From Bacillota bacterium (GTDB lineage: Bacteria > Bacillota > Limnochordia > DTU080), in the NCBI GenBank assembly GCA_012840225.1, contig DULU01000098.1:1-64000 (forward strand): 64,000 bases of DNA, written 5' to 3'. Positions 25,821 to 35,925 of this stretch are shown piece by piece. Within the stretch, counting starts at the first letter, position 1. Each line of letters starts with the position of its first letter. The translations under genes were made by a program, and so were the position numbers. Under the pieces are notes generated by a model, which was given only the letters and a program-made list of their open reading frames with translations, searched no databases and was not told the DNA's origin.

Positions 25821-28800
25821 TCAGCTATCCAGCACTTGACGAACCTTTCTGATCAAGGTCTCGGAGTTAAACGGTTTCTGAATAAATGGTGTACCCTCTT
25901 CCAGAACACCTTGACGGGCAATGGCATCATCGGTGTATCCGGACATATAGATAATGCGCAGATGGGGATAGCGGGCTTTGGCTTCCTGATATAGCTGGCT
26001 GCCGCTGCGCTGCGGCAGGACAACATCGGTCAAGATGAGAGAGATGTCCGGTCCATGCTCGGCCAGCAACACTTCGGCATGTTCAGGAGTGGCCGCCGTC
26101 AAAACCCGGTAGCCCTGACCGACCAGGATGCGCTCGGCTATTTCCCGCACCGCTTTTTCATCTTCCACAATCAGCAGCAATTCGTTGCCCTTCGGGGCGG
26201 CGGTGCGCTCGCCCGTCGCCGGCTCAGTCGCTTCGGCGTCGACCCGCGGCAGGTATACCTTCACGGTGGTGCCTTTCCCCGGCTCACTATAAATAGAAAT
26301 GTGACCTTCATGCTGCTTCACAATGCCGTAGACGGTGGGCAGCCCAAGGCCGGTGCCCTGCCCCACGCCTTTGGTGGTGAAGAAGGGTTCGAAAGCCCTC
26401 TCCACCACTTCCGGTTCCATGCCGCAGCCGGTGTCGCTCACAGCCAGCATCACATAGGAGCCGGGCTTGGCATCGGCGTGCGTCAGGGAATAATGCTCGT
26501 CCAGATCGAAGTTGCTCGCTTCAATGATCAGCGTTCCCCCGTCCGGCATGGCATCCCTGGAGTTAACGGCCAGGTTGATCAGCACTTGCTCGATCTGCCC
26601 CTGGTCGGCCTTGATATTGCCCACATCCTCGTCATAGCGGATCACCAGGTCTATATGCTCGCCTAAAAGGCGTCCGAGCAGTTTGTAGAGGTTGTCCAAC
26701 AGTTGCTTGACATTCAGCACCACCGGCTGCAAGGTCTGGCGCCGGCTGAAGGCGAGCAATTGCCGGGTCAGGTTCTCGGCTCGCTTGGCTAGCTCCAAGG
26801 TGCGCTTCAGATCCTGGCGAGGCGAAGCATTCTCCGGCAGCTGGTCGATGGCGAACTGGGTGAACCCGGTGATGCCGGTGAGGAGATTGTTGAAATCGTG
26901 GGCGATACCGGCCGCCAGCTGGCCGACGGTCTCCAGCCGCTGCTGCTGGCGCAGCTGCGCCTCCAGGGCGGTGCGCTCCTCAATCATGCGCTTTTCGTCT
27001 TCCAGTTTCTTGAGGAGGGCGGCCCGCGATTCCTGAGCATTCTTCAGCAGCCGCTGCATCTCCGCCGCCGCCGCTTCCGCTTCTTTTTGCGCCCGCCGCC
27101 GCTCGGTGATGTCATGCACCGCCATGACCCGTATCTTCCGCCCCTCTTCCTCATAGTAGCTGATGGAGATTTCCACCGGGAAGACCGAGCCGTCCTTGCG
27201 CCGGTGCTCTTCCACCAGTTCCCCGGTGTCGAGTCCGGCGGCAGCTTCATCATCCGGCTGCTCGAAGAGGTCGAAATAATGCATGGTCCGGAATTCGGCC
27301 CTGGTATAACCATACATGGTACAGGCAGCTTCATTGGCATCCAGGATGGCTCCCGTCTCCTGATCGGAGATGATCAAGCCTTCGGCAATGGTGGAGAAGG
27401 TGCGGCGATACCGCTCCTCGCTGGCGCGCAGCGTCTCCAAATCCTGCTGCCTGGCAAGGGCAATGCCGATGCTGGCGCCGATCCCCTCCAGGAATTCGAT
27501 GGTTTCCATGGTGAGCAGATCCCGGCGATGGTCGTTGAGCTGCAGGAGGCCGATGATGTCGTCTCCGGAGCGGAGGGGAATCAAGGCAATGGATTCATAG
27601 CCTTCCTCCCGGCATACCTGGCATGTCTGCTTGTACCTGGCGTAACGGGGATCATCCGACTGCGTGATCATATCGAAGAGCTCCGAGATGCTGTTGGTCC
27701 AGAAGCTGCCGTAAGGGGTGAAAAACGGCATTTCAGGATCGGTCTCCCCCTGGAGCACGGTGAAGCACATGCAGGGCGACAGAGGAGCGATATCCGGCAC
27801 TGCCACATCCCGGCCGCCTTCGCCGCTACCATTGTAGTTATCCACTGGCCGGCAGGCGATCAGATTGTAACGGTGCGGCCCGGCCGAGAGGAAAGCCTCG
27901 GAAAAGCCGCTGGTGCGGAAATAGGGATATTCATCCTTCTGCCGCAGCCTGATGCCGATGGCCGACATGCCGGTGCGTTCCTTGAATATCTGCATCAGGT
28001 GGTCGATGAGGTGAGCCGAATCAAGGTTGCGGTTCAGGATGGCCAGCACCTGCAGGGCGAATTCTCTCTGCGCTTCATGTTTTTGCTGCTCGGTACGATC
28101 GCGGAAGACCAACACCGTTCCCAGAAGCTCGCCGTTTTCATCCTTTACGGGAGCACCGCTGTCGGTGATCGGCCGCTCCTGTCCATGGCGATCGATCAGC
28201 AGGGTGTGGTTGGCCAAGCCCACGATGAAGCCTTCCCTCAACACCTGTTCCACCGGATTCTCCACCGGTTGCCGGGATTGTTCATTGATGATATTAAACA
28301 CCTCGGATATCGGCCGGCCGCAGGCTTCCGCCTCGCTCCAGCCTGTGAGCTTCTCGGCCACAGGATTCATGCGGGTGACCTTGCCGGCAGTATCGGTAGC
28401 GATCACCCCGTCCCCTATGCCATAGAGGGTGGCGCGGATCTCTTCCTGGGCCTGGCGCCGCGCCCTTTCGCTTTCATATTGTTTCTTATAATGATTCCGG
28501 CGCTGCCTGGTATATAGAAAGGCCGCAAAGGCCGTGGTCATCATTATGCCCACCACCACAAAGATGTAGGTGATGATGCTGATCAGCCTGGCCTCGTTTA
28601 AAATTTCTGCCGCATCTATTTTGGCAATCATATACCAGTCGGTCTCGGGCACCGGCTGGATGTCGGAGACGACCTCGACTCCCCGGTAATCGATGCCCTG
28701 AGTGATACCGGTTTGCCCCAAGATCGCCATGACGGCCGGATGGGTGGGGTCGGACAGGGGGTAGCGAAAGGCCAAAGCCGCCCCCTTAATATGCCGCAGC

Positions 28801-29498
28801 TCGTTTAAGAACAAGACGGTGTCCTGGTCTCTGTGCACCAGCAGGGTTTCGGCGCTGGGGCTGGGCAGGGGCCAGGATAACATTAAGGGATAGAGCTGGA
28901 CTTCCGGATCGATGCGCATGATGAGCACGGCCACCGGCCGGCCGTGGTCGTCTAAAACGGGGCCGGCTACATCAAGGGTGATGCGGTTGCCGGTGGTGCT
29001 GCGAATCAGATCTCCGAAGACCGCCTGCTGCGCCGCCAGGGCTTTTTCAATGACGGGTTGCAGTTCACTAGGGTTATAATACAGGTGCTCGTCTGTCGTC
29101 GGCCGGGGCAATAGGAGGCGCCCGTCGGTGGCCACCAGCAGCACATCCCAATAGCTGTAGGCTTCCTTCAGCGCCTGGAAATGCTCCAGCAAACCGGCCG
29201 TCATGGTGCTGTCCGGCTTGGTCATCCATTCCAGAATCCTGGATCTCATCAGGCACTGGGTGTGCACCGCCACATCGGCCAGGCGTTCCTGGCGCCAGGC
29301 GACGATTTGTCCGATTTTCAGCTCGGCTACGGCGTGCAGGTCGCTGAATTTGGCCTCCAACACCTTATTCGTTTCGTATCTGCCGAACCAGATAGTGCCG
29401 CAGATCAGCACCGCCATAATGAACAAAAATGTTCCCAACAGAAACTTTTGAGTCCGGTTCATCTCCTTCAGCAGTTCCATAGCCTTCATCCCCGCCAT
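25821..29498 (-). CDS. Hybrid sensor histidine kinase (Cache-PAS-GAF-PAS-HisKA-HATPase-REC)
   Basis: A 1225-residue membrane sensor. Transmembrane helices lie at about 18-38 and 306-330, with an extracellular Cache-type sensor between them. PAS is at 350-470, GAF at 490-680 and a second PAS at 690-800. HisKA has GQLAAGIAHDFNNLLTGI with phospho-His867. The ATPase has LINLAVNSRDAMPDGG and SDTGCGMEPEV, then FFTTKGVGQGTGLGLPTV. The receiver at 1105-1222 has Asp1158 (LILTDVVLP). The GAF region has several Cys residues (ACRP, SPCMCF, QTCQVC) that might bind a cofactor. ATG 29498 or 29480 are both possible starts, and neither has a strong site. Confidence 0.92.
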   Translation of the reverse strand: MAGMKAMELLKEMNRTQKFLLGTFLFIMAVLICGTIWFGRYETNKVLEAKFSDLHAVAELKIGQIVAWRQERLADVAVHTQCLMRSRILEWMTKPDSTMTAGLLEHFQALKEAYSYWDVLLVATDGRLLLPRPTTDEHLYYNPSELQPVIEKALAAQQAVFGDLIRSTTGNRITLDVAGPVLDDHGRPVAVLIMRIDPEVQLYPLMLSWPLPSPSAETLLVHRDQDTVLFLNELRHIKGAALAFRYPLSDPTHPAVMAILGQTGITQGIDYRGVEVVSDIQPVPETDWYMIAKIDAAEILNEARLISIITYIFVVVGIMMTTAFAAFLYTRQRRNHYKKQYESERARRQAQEEIRATLYGIGDGVIATDTAGKVTRMNPVAEKLTGWSEAEACGRPISEVFNIINEQSRQPVENPVEQVLREGFIVGLANHTLLIDRHGQERPITDSGAPVKDENGELLGTVLVFRDRTEQQKHEAQREFALQVLAILNRNLDSAHLIDHLMQIFKERTGMSAIGIRLRQKDEYPYFRTSGFSEAFLSAGPHRYNLIACRPVDNYNGSGEGGRDVAVPDIAPLSPCMCFTVLQGETDPEMPFFTPYGSFWTNSISELFDMITQSDDPRYARYKQTCQVCREEGYESIALIPLRSGDDIIGLLQLNDHRRDLLTMETIEFLEGIGASIGIALARQQDLETLRASEERYRRTFSTIAEGLIISDQETGAILDANEAACTMYGYTRAEFRTMHYFDLFEQPDDEAAAGLDTGELVEEHRRKDGSVFPVEISISYYEEEGRKIRVMAVHDITERRRAQKEAEAAAAEMQRLLKNAQESRAALLKKLEDEKRMIEERTALEAQLRQQQRLETVGQLAAGIAHDFNNLLTGITGFTQFAIDQLPENASPRQDLKRTLELAKRAENLTRQLLAFSRRQTLQPVVLNVKQLLDNLYKLLGRLLGEHIDLVIRYDEDVGNIKADQGQIEQVLINLAVNSRDAMPDGGTLIIEASNFDLDEHYSLTHADAKPGSYVMLAVSDTGCGMEPEVVERAFEPFFTTKGVGQGTGLGLPTVYGIVKQHEGHISIYSEPGKGTTVKVYLPRVDAEATEPATGERTAAPKGNELLLIVEDEKAVREIAERILVGQGYRVLTAATPEHAEVLLAEHGPDISLILTDVVLPQRSGSQLYQEAKARYPHLRIIYMSGYTDDAIARQGVLEEGTPFIQKPFNSETLIRKVRQVLDS

Positions 29499-29573
29499 TG
29501 GGCTCTGATCTGCTTTCGACAGTCGGTTTTTCTGTCTCTGTCCGAATGGTTGGCAACCTGCACCCTATAGGTG

Positions 29574-29611
29574 CGGGCATGGGTGAGTGGCAAAGACCTC
29601 ATCCATGCCCG
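29574..29611. other. Hairpin upstream of the hybrid kinase gene
   Basis: CGGGCATGG pairs perfectly with CCATGCCCG, and inside it TGAG pairs with CTCA. It lies 76 bp upstream of the kinase start. There is no T tract. It could be an operator or a 5' leader structure. Confidence 0.4.
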
Positions 29612-29731
29612 GAACATATACTGTGCATACAAAGATTTTCGAGACTTGGGATGGATTTCCTGTAGGACTATATGGGAAATATCCAACAGGGTCAAGGGAG
29701 AAGGGATAAAAATTGATCAGTTTTTAACATT

Positions 29732-30721
29732 TTATCGGATCCGGGAATCCGATTGCCACATATCGAGATTTTCCCCCATCTTGTCCCGCAGGGGTAAAGT
29801 GATCCTGGACAATTCCGCCAATATTTCCGGGGAAAGTTTCAGTTCCGCCGCCCTGGCGTTTTCCCTGACCTGCTCGGGAGTGCGGGCGCCGGCAAGCACG
29901 CTCGCCACCCCTTTCTGCGCCACCAGCCAGGCAAGGGAGGTGGTGGCCATGTCAAGCCCGTGTTTGGCGCAGAGCGCCGCTATCTCCCCGAGGATGCTGA
30001 ACACTTCTTCCTCGGCCCCTTCCTCATGATGGCGGGAATATGGCCGCTTGGAGGAAAAGAGGCGGGTGCGGGCCCGGCCGGCCGGAACTTCGGCGGGCGT
30101 TTTGTACTTCCCGGTTAACAGGCCTTGCATCAGCGGGCTGTAGCAGGTGATGGCCACCTCCTGCTGCACACAGAGATCCTGCAAGCCAAACTCCAGGGCC
30201 CGCCAGAGCAGGCTGTAGGGCAACTGATTGGTCTCCACCCGGCCATAGGATAAAAGCTCGGTTAAATCCTGACAGCCGAAATTGGCGCAGCCGATCACCC
30301 TGATCTTTCCTTCCTCTTTCAGCTGGTGGAGGGCGGTGTAGGTCTCCTCAAAGCCGACTTGGCGGTTCGGCCAGTGAATGTAATAGACATCGATATAATC
30401 GGTCTGCAGGCGGCGAAGGCTTCTTTCACAGGCCGCCTTCACCTCCGCCCGGGCGGCATGCCCGGCGGAAACCTTACTGGCCAGCACTACCTGGTCCCGG
30501 CGCCCGCGCAAGGCCTCCCCCACGATCTCTTCCGACAAGCCGTCTCCATAAGCTTCGGCCACATCCAGGAAGTTGATGCCGCAGTCCAGCGCGGCGTGTA
30601 TGGTGGCGATGGAGGCGCTCCTCTCCTGCGGACCCCAGGTCAAATCTCCAGCAAAAGCCCAGCATCCCAGGGCAATGACGCTCACTTCGACCTCGCTTTG
30701 TCCCAGCCGTCTTTTCTGCAT
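29732..30721 (-). CDS. Aldo/keto reductase
   Basis: A 329-residue NADPH-dependent AKR. Catalytic tetrad positions are visible as Asp and Tyr in FLDVAEAYGDG, Lys in VLASKVS and His in VYYIHWPN. The cofactor region ends with LAWLVAQKGVASVLAGARTP. ATG 30721 is supported by AGGAG 7 nt upstream. Its first 40 nt overlap the end of the Nudix gene, so the two are translated from one message. It probably reduces a sugar-derived aldehyde or ketone (inference). Confidence 0.9.
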   Translation of the reverse strand: MQKRRLGQSEVEVSVIALGCWAFAGDLTWGPQERSASIATIHAALDCGINFLDVAEAYGDGLSEEIVGEALRGRRDQVVLASKVSAGHAARAEVKAACERSLRRLQTDYIDVYYIHWPNRQVGFEETYTALHQLKEEGKIRVIGCANFGCQDLTELLSYGRVETNQLPYSLLWRALEFGLQDLCVQQEVAITCYSPLMQGLLTGKYKTPAEVPAGRARTRLFSSKRPYSRHHEEGAEEEVFSILGEIAALCAKHGLDMATTSLAWLVAQKGVASVLAGARTPEQVRENARAAELKLSPEILAELSRITLPLRDKMGENLDMWQSDSRIR

Positions 30722-31296
30722 GGAAGTTCTCCTTTCAATGGTTTTTTGTAAACAAAGGTCGCCCCCGGAGTATACCTTCCGGCTATGGCGGTGAGCGCGG
30801 TGATCTCATCAGGCCGCTTCATGAGCCGCAGTGCTTCGCCGACGGGGAGCCAGCGGACCCGGGTGATCAATTCCTTTTCCGTGCGCATCTCCGGCGCCCC
30901 GCCGGTCACTCGGGCGGGAAACCAGTGAATCACTTTCCGCAATTTGGGCGGGTGCCGATCCAGGATTCTCTCCGTGGTCACAGGGTTTTCATCCAGGATT
31001 TCCACCTGATAGCCGGTCTCCTCCGCCACTTCGCGCCTGGCGGCATCGACAGTGGGCTCGCTATCGTTTATCTTCCCTTTAGGCAATGTGGGATCGGCAT
31101 AATTTCTTGTCCAGATGAGCAAAACCTCGAGCTCCCGGCTTGCAGGCTCCCGGCCAACCGGTTCCCGGCCCACCGGTTCCAGGCCCACCGGCTCCAGGCC
31201 CACCGGCTCCCCGCCGCCGCTTGGCTTTTTACCCACCCCATCCTTCCGGGGGCGCAGCACCACGCAACCAGCCGAATAAACAGTACCCCTAATCAC
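30682..31296 (-). CDS. Nudix hydrolase with a repeat-expanded insertion
   Basis: The Nudix box is complete: GKINDSEPTVDAARREVAEE followed by TGY. The enzyme should hydrolyse a nucleoside diphosphate linked to another group. I chose GTG 31296 (MIRGTVYSAGCVVLRPRK, GGGAGGGG upstream), giving 204 residues; the frame is open to 31395. Between the first two beta strands lies an unusual insertion of five EPVG-type units (EPVGLEPVGLEPVG, then REPVGREPASRE). This is not found in normal Nudix proteins and comes from a 15-bp tandem repeat. Confidence 0.85.
   Translation of the reverse strand: MIRGTVYSAGCVVLRPRKDGVGKKPSGGGEPVGLEPVGLEPVGREPVGREPASRELEVLLIWTRNYADPTLPKGKINDSEPTVDAARREVAEETGYQVEILDENPVTTERILDRHPPKLRKVIHWFPARVTGGAPEMRTEKELITRVRWLPVGEALRLMKRPDEITALTAIAGRYTPGATFVYKKPLKGELPCRKDGWDKARSK
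31142..31215. repeat. 15-bp tandem repeat (about 4-5 copies) in the Nudix gene
   Basis: The unit is CCGGTTCCAGGCCCA with small changes. It stays in frame and encodes repeated EPVG(L/R). Confidence 0.7.
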
Positions 31297-31503
31297 GCCA
31301 CCCCTCCCACAAGAGAATTGCTCAACATCACAGCCCAGCCGGCAGTCAGGCCTCCCGGCAGTCCCGCCTCCTTTCCTTATGAGGAGGAGGGACAAATGCG
31401 GGAGGCCTGCGACTAAAGAACAGGATATGCCATCCGACCGTCAGCCGAACCCATGACGCTCCGCCTCAAGTCCAAATCGCTCCGGGCCGGACCGGCGTCA
31501 CGG

Positions 31504-34500
31504 CTATGGCTGGGTGACTATCACATTAACCGATACGTTTTCCGCCCCGTCGGCGCTGATGGTCACCGTGTGCGTACCCGCCCGGAAGGGGGCAGGCAGA
31601 ACAGCCTGAGCCACACCGTCTCCATCCTCATCCTGGAAAGAGGCGAAGGTGAAAAAGCCCATAAAGGCTTCCGCCTTGGGGATATCCTCCCCTTTCAGGA
31701 TGGTACCGTCTGCCGAGATGAACTGGACTTCAATAGTCACCGTGCTGCCCAGTTCGGTTTTCACCTCAGATTGCAGCGGGATGATGGTGGCTCCCTCCAC
31801 GAACACATTCACCTTGGTTTCCCGGGCAAAGCCGTCCGGCCAAGCCGCCCTGAGGGTGTAGGAATCCGTTTTGGCAGCCTTATCCAACTGCAGGGTATAT
31901 GTGCCGGCGCCGACCTGAGCGAAGTTATATGTTTCACCGGCGGGGGAGATCAGCATCACGGTGAGACCGTTCACCGGCTCCTCCGTCCCGGCCGGGGTTT
32001 TGGCTTTGACCGTCGCCGTTATGCTCAAAGGTTTGCCGAAGGGCACGCGCAGATTGGCAGGTACGGAGATATCCCAATCCACCCGGGAAACCAGTTGCAT
32101 GCGGAAGGGCAGGATATTATAGTCATATTTCTCCGCCTTCAGCTCCAAATCATAGGTGCCGACCAGGGTTCCGGCAGGCACCCGGGCCTGATAGAGCCCG
32201 CTCTCCACCTCGGTGAAGCGCAGTTCGGTATTGCGGAGCGAGGCAGAGACTTGGGCGCCGGAGATGGGCGTCTCCCCTCCCAGCTCAACCAGGCGCACTG
32301 CCAGGGTGGGAGTGACATCACCTTTCCCCTGCACCTCGATGAGGTTCTCACCCAGGATTTCGCCGGTCCGTCCCAGCAATACCCGTCCCGGCTCGATCTC
32401 ATACCACTTGGCGCCATCGCGCCATTCCCAGCGGGCCGGCCCGAATGAGCTGCTGTTTGCACCTTCGCTGCCGGTTGCCCCTTGGCCGCCGCCAGAGCCT
32501 TGACCGCCGCCAGAGCCTTGGCTGCCGTTTTCCACATATACATATTCGCCGAAGCGCTCCGGGATTCTCATCCACACCGGTCCGGGGCTCTTGAGCTCAT
32601 ACATGGAGCCGGCGACTTTGGTAAAATGCACCGAGACGGGAATGGTTACTGTATCTCCCACTTTGATATCATAGATGACCAGCTTGTCGCCGTCGGCAAA
32701 GCCGCTGGTGTGCGTCACCTGCAGGGCGGCATTATCTGCCAGAACAGTTTCGATGATGGTCTCCTTACCTTTGTCGTTCGTGACCAGCTTGCCGTTGAAA
32801 TAGGCGTTGCTCCCCTCCCGGCGCACATTGCGGGAGTAGGGCAGGTTAGTCTCATTGGGAAGCGTCTTTCCTTGCGGCCGGCCTACCACCCGACCCCTGG
32901 CGAGCTCAAATATGCCGGGGCTGAAATAGAGGCGGTAGTAGTCGCCTTCCTTTTCCACCCGCTCGATGGTGTAGGGAGAGTTGTGGGAATATTCCTCGGC
33001 CGAGAATAAGGCCACCTCTCCTTCCAGTCCTCCCTGCTCCTTCCGCCCGAGCGGCAGCGGCACCACATCCGGCACCACACCTGAACCGGAAGCGGAACCG
33101 GAACCGGAGACAGCCGTAGAGATGAGGACGCTGCCTTCCTCATAATCGACCGCTACCACCCGGCCTTCATACCAGGCCGGGAAGCCGGTGATCTCCAGAT
33201 CCGGAGTGCGGAGATAGGTACCTTTCACCACATGGAAAGCGACGGTTTCCGAGCCGTCCTGACGGACCATGGCCAACTCAGCATCGGAGGCCACTCCCGT
33301 GCCCACCGCCTGTATGTTCTTCCCCGATATGTTGGCGAGAAAGATGTCCCGGAGCGAGGAGGAAGGTAGCGAGGAGGAAGCCAGGTTGACGGCAAAGGCC
33401 GCCGGGGCAAACGCCGTCGCAGCCTGGACCGCCGCCGCTGCCGGCTTGGCTCCGCCGGAGGAGGCCGGAGCGGCGGCAGCGGCCATGACCGGGGCTTCCG
33501 CCAGAGCCACAGGCAGGGATGCCACCGACCGGATCTGCTTATCCTTGCCGGTCAGATCGATTACCGAGACAAACTGGCTGGGCTCCTTACCCCGTTCCCG
33601 CACCAGCAGGTATTTGCTTTCGCCCATGGGGGCGGGAGCATAAGCGGTGATCACTTCCCGTGGCTGCTCGGTGGGGAGCATATGCAGGTGGACCTGCGTG
33701 CCGGAAACCTCCCAGCTCGCCGTCCACGGCTCGCCGCCGGTGACCTGGGCTCTTTGCGGAAAGCCCAGGAAACCGTAACCGTTGCCCGGCGGCGGTACGA
33801 AATAGAAAGACTCCGTGGCATAGGCTTTCACTTTGCCGTCCACGCCGATCTGATTGTGCCAGGTATACTTAGGACTGGCCACCGAACCCGGCTCCTCGGG
33901 ACCGAGCTCAAGGCCGGTCATCGTCATCCTGCCGCGGGAGTGGAAAGAATAGTCCCGCACCTCGCCGCCTTGCACCCGGAAGATATCGATCATATAAGAC
34001 CGCTCGGCTGAAGTATCCACCAGGCCCACCAGCCGCTGGTAGACTGAGACGCCCTCGTGGCTGTAGGCGCCGGGATCGGCCGCTTCCGCAGCGCTGAAAC
34101 CTTGGCCTTTGGCGAGGAAGTTCAGCGAGCCGCCGGGAGAATCCGGCCCCACCTGGCTCTTTTCATTCACTACCGTGGTGTTGTGGGCTACGGTCTGATG
34201 GGTCCACCCCACCCGGTAATGCGCCATCTCATAGCCCGGATCGTGAGACATCTCCCGCCCGTTGACGTAATAGAGCAGGCCCAACTCGTCATATTGCCCG
34301 TGATTGAGAGTCGCCCCATAGCGCACCATGGCGCCCCGGTCCTGGCCCGACCTGAGGAGGATGATCCCCTTGCCGCCTAGCACCTCGGACGGGCGGGTGG
34401 TGTAGGTCTTGCGGGTATCGACTTTGGGTATATAGTCGATATTAAAGAGCGACCAGGTATTGGTCATGATAAGGAGCGGGATGCCGTGCGTGGCGCCGGC

Positions 34501-35889
34501 AATCACCTGCCAATACTCCTCTCTCTTTTGCGGGTCGCTTGCTCTCACCGCAAAGCGCAGGATCTGCTCGGCGGCCGCCGTGGTGATCTGCGGCTCCGAG
34601 CCCACCAGGTTGTCGACGGCCGTATCGCCATAGGAGGGGCTACGCCCGGCGACATACATCCGCTCCCTGGAATCGACATAAAGGGCGGCGAAGCGCTGGT
34701 TGTCGAAGAAGTTGACCCCTTGGGGATATTTCGGCGTCCTGAGCTTATAGAGCATCTCGGCGATTTCCAGATAGAGCCCGCGCACATAATCGGTATACCC
34801 TTTGGTGGTCTCATAATAAAGACCGTCCCGGTCGATGTTGTTGGCCAGCATGGCATATAGGGAGGTCGGGCCGTCCACTCCCCAGTCCACGTATTCCTCG
34901 ATGCCCAATAGCGACCCCACCGCCAAGACGGCTTTATTGTAATCGGCGGTGCCGTTGTGCAGCTGATCCACATAGCCTTTCTTGTGGGCTTCCCGGTAGC
35001 AATAATCGGCGCCGTTGAGGAGGAGATTATAGACTATATTCTCCCGCACCGTCAGCTCCGGATTGGTGGCCGAGCGCTGGTCCATTTCGGCGCTGTTCCA
35101 GATGAGATCGGCGGCGTTGACGTACTTGAGCAACACCCTGGCCACCTGGTAATAGGGCCGCTCGAGCCGCCCGCCTTCATATCCCGGCCGCAGCCCGGGA
35201 TAATCCATCGGTCCTTCTATGGTGGTGGGATATATGGTGGCCAAAGCATCAAGGATGACGGCCGCCTTATGGGCGAAGCTCTCCTCCCCGCTCAAAGCAT
35301 AGGCCAGAGCCAGGGGCTCCAGGGCATTGGAGAGCTGCTCCACAAAGGCCCCGTTCCACCTGGCCACGAAGTAATGGGTCTGGCCCTGGGCATCCGTCCA
35401 GCCCCGGCCGTCGTCCGGATGCTCGGCGTCCGGCAGGAGCCGGCCACCGCAATAGACCTGGCCTGGTTTTTCCAGCCCGGCCCACACCATCGGCGAGCCG
35501 TCGGGGCAAGGCCGCATGGTGTCGGTGTACATAAAGAGGGAATAGGGCTTCGGCATCAGGGTGCGGATCTGTTCATCCGTTATGGTGAAGGATTTGGCCT
35601 GTTGGAGCGTCTTTTCATATACCGCCTTGGCCCAGGGATGATCGGGATCTTTCAGCAAAGCGAGTGCCGATTGCAAGTCGTCCACCATGTATAAGACCCG
35701 CGGGTGAGACAAAGACCAGTCGGGTACGAGCCACCCGGGCACCTGCCAGAGCACTCCTTTATTAGGAGTATTATTCATATTTGAAACCGCCGCCTCTCCA
35801 ATGTCGTTGCTGCCGATAATACATATATTGAAAGCGATTATTATGACCGCCACCAGCAGGGAAAACAAAAACGCCGGTTGCCTTCGCAT
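31504..35889 (-). CDS. Secreted heparinase II/III-like polysaccharide lyase with C-terminal Ig-like domains
   Basis: An exported protein of 1461 residues from ATG 35889 (AAGGGG 8 nt upstream). A signal segment at 6-30 is followed by an (alpha/alpha)n toroid at about 60-480 with YDGLYYETTKGYTDYVRGLY-like features (DGLYYETTKGYTDYVRG). The heparinase II/III beta domain has RYGATLNHGQYDELGLLYYV and SHDPGY, where His531 of NHGQ fits the catalytic/metal-site His. After about residue 900 come linker regions rich in Gly/Ser and several Ig-like domains. It should cleave an acidic polysaccharide such as alginate or a glycosaminoglycan. It is downstream of a solute-binding protein gene in the same direction. 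Confidence 0.83.
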   Translation of the reverse strand: MRRQPAFLFSLLVAVIIIAFNICIIGSNDIGEAAVSNMNNTPNKGVLWQVPGWLVPDWSLSHPRVLYMVDDLQSALALLKDPDHPWAKAVYEKTLQQAKSFTITDEQIRTLMPKPYSLFMYTDTMRPCPDGSPMVWAGLEKPGQVYCGGRLLPDAEHPDDGRGWTDAQGQTHYFVARWNGAFVEQLSNALEPLALAYALSGEESFAHKAAVILDALATIYPTTIEGPMDYPGLRPGYEGGRLERPYYQVARVLLKYVNAADLIWNSAEMDQRSATNPELTVRENIVYNLLLNGADYCYREAHKKGYVDQLHNGTADYNKAVLAVGSLLGIEEYVDWGVDGPTSLYAMLANNIDRDGLYYETTKGYTDYVRGLYLEIAEMLYKLRTPKYPQGVNFFDNQRFAALYVDSRERMYVAGRSPSYGDTAVDNLVGSEPQITTAAAEQILRFAVRASDPQKREEYWQVIAGATHGIPLLIMTNTWSLFNIDYIPKVDTRKTYTTRPSEVLGGKGIILLRSGQDRGAMVRYGATLNHGQYDELGLLYYVNGREMSHDPGYEMAHYRVGWTHQTVAHNTTVVNEKSQVGPDSPGGSLNFLAKGQGFSAAEAADPGAYSHEGVSVYQRLVGLVDTSAERSYMIDIFRVQGGEVRDYSFHSRGRMTMTGLELGPEEPGSVASPKYTWHNQIGVDGKVKAYATESFYFVPPPGNGYGFLGFPQRAQVTGGEPWTASWEVSGTQVHLHMLPTEQPREVITAYAPAPMGESKYLLVRERGKEPSQFVSVIDLTGKDKQIRSVASLPVALAEAPVMAAAAAPASSGGAKPAAAAVQAATAFAPAAFAVNLASSSLPSSSLRDIFLANISGKNIQAVGTGVASDAELAMVRQDGSETVAFHVVKGTYLRTPDLEITGFPAWYEGRVVAVDYEEGSVLISTAVSGSGSASGSGVVPDVVPLPLGRKEQGGLEGEVALFSAEEYSHNSPYTIERVEKEGDYYRLYFSPGIFELARGRVVGRPQGKTLPNETNLPYSRNVRREGSNAYFNGKLVTNDKGKETIIETVLADNAALQVTHTSGFADGDKLVIYDIKVGDTVTIPVSVHFTKVAGSMYELKSPGPVWMRIPERFGEYVYVENGSQGSGGGQGSGGGQGATGSEGANSSSFGPARWEWRDGAKWYEIEPGRVLLGRTGEILGENLIEVQGKGDVTPTLAVRLVELGGETPISGAQVSASLRNTELRFTEVESGLYQARVPAGTLVGTYDLELKAEKYDYNILPFRMQLVSRVDWDISVPANLRVPFGKPLSITATVKAKTPAGTEEPVNGLTVMLISPAGETYNFAQVGAGTYTLQLDKAAKTDSYTLRAAWPDGFARETKVNVFVEGATIIPLQSEVKTELGSTVTIEVQFISADGTILKGEDIPKAEAFMGFFTFASFQDEDGDGVAQAVLPAPFRAGTHTVTISADGAENVSVNVIVTQP

Positions 35890-35925
35890 GTGAAACACCC
35901 CTTTTTTGATGCATGGAACTGGCAG

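Noticed and set aside
26898-28517. 539-codon frame antisense to the hybrid kinase
   Set aside because: Same reason: the kinase reads perfectly on the other strand.
29499-29731. Possible c-di-GMP riboswitch upstream of the kinase
   Set aside because: A short stretch on the minus strand (CCAACCATTCG) resembles part of the GEMM-I core, but the conserved GGGACGCAAAGCC-type element and the second helix are missing.
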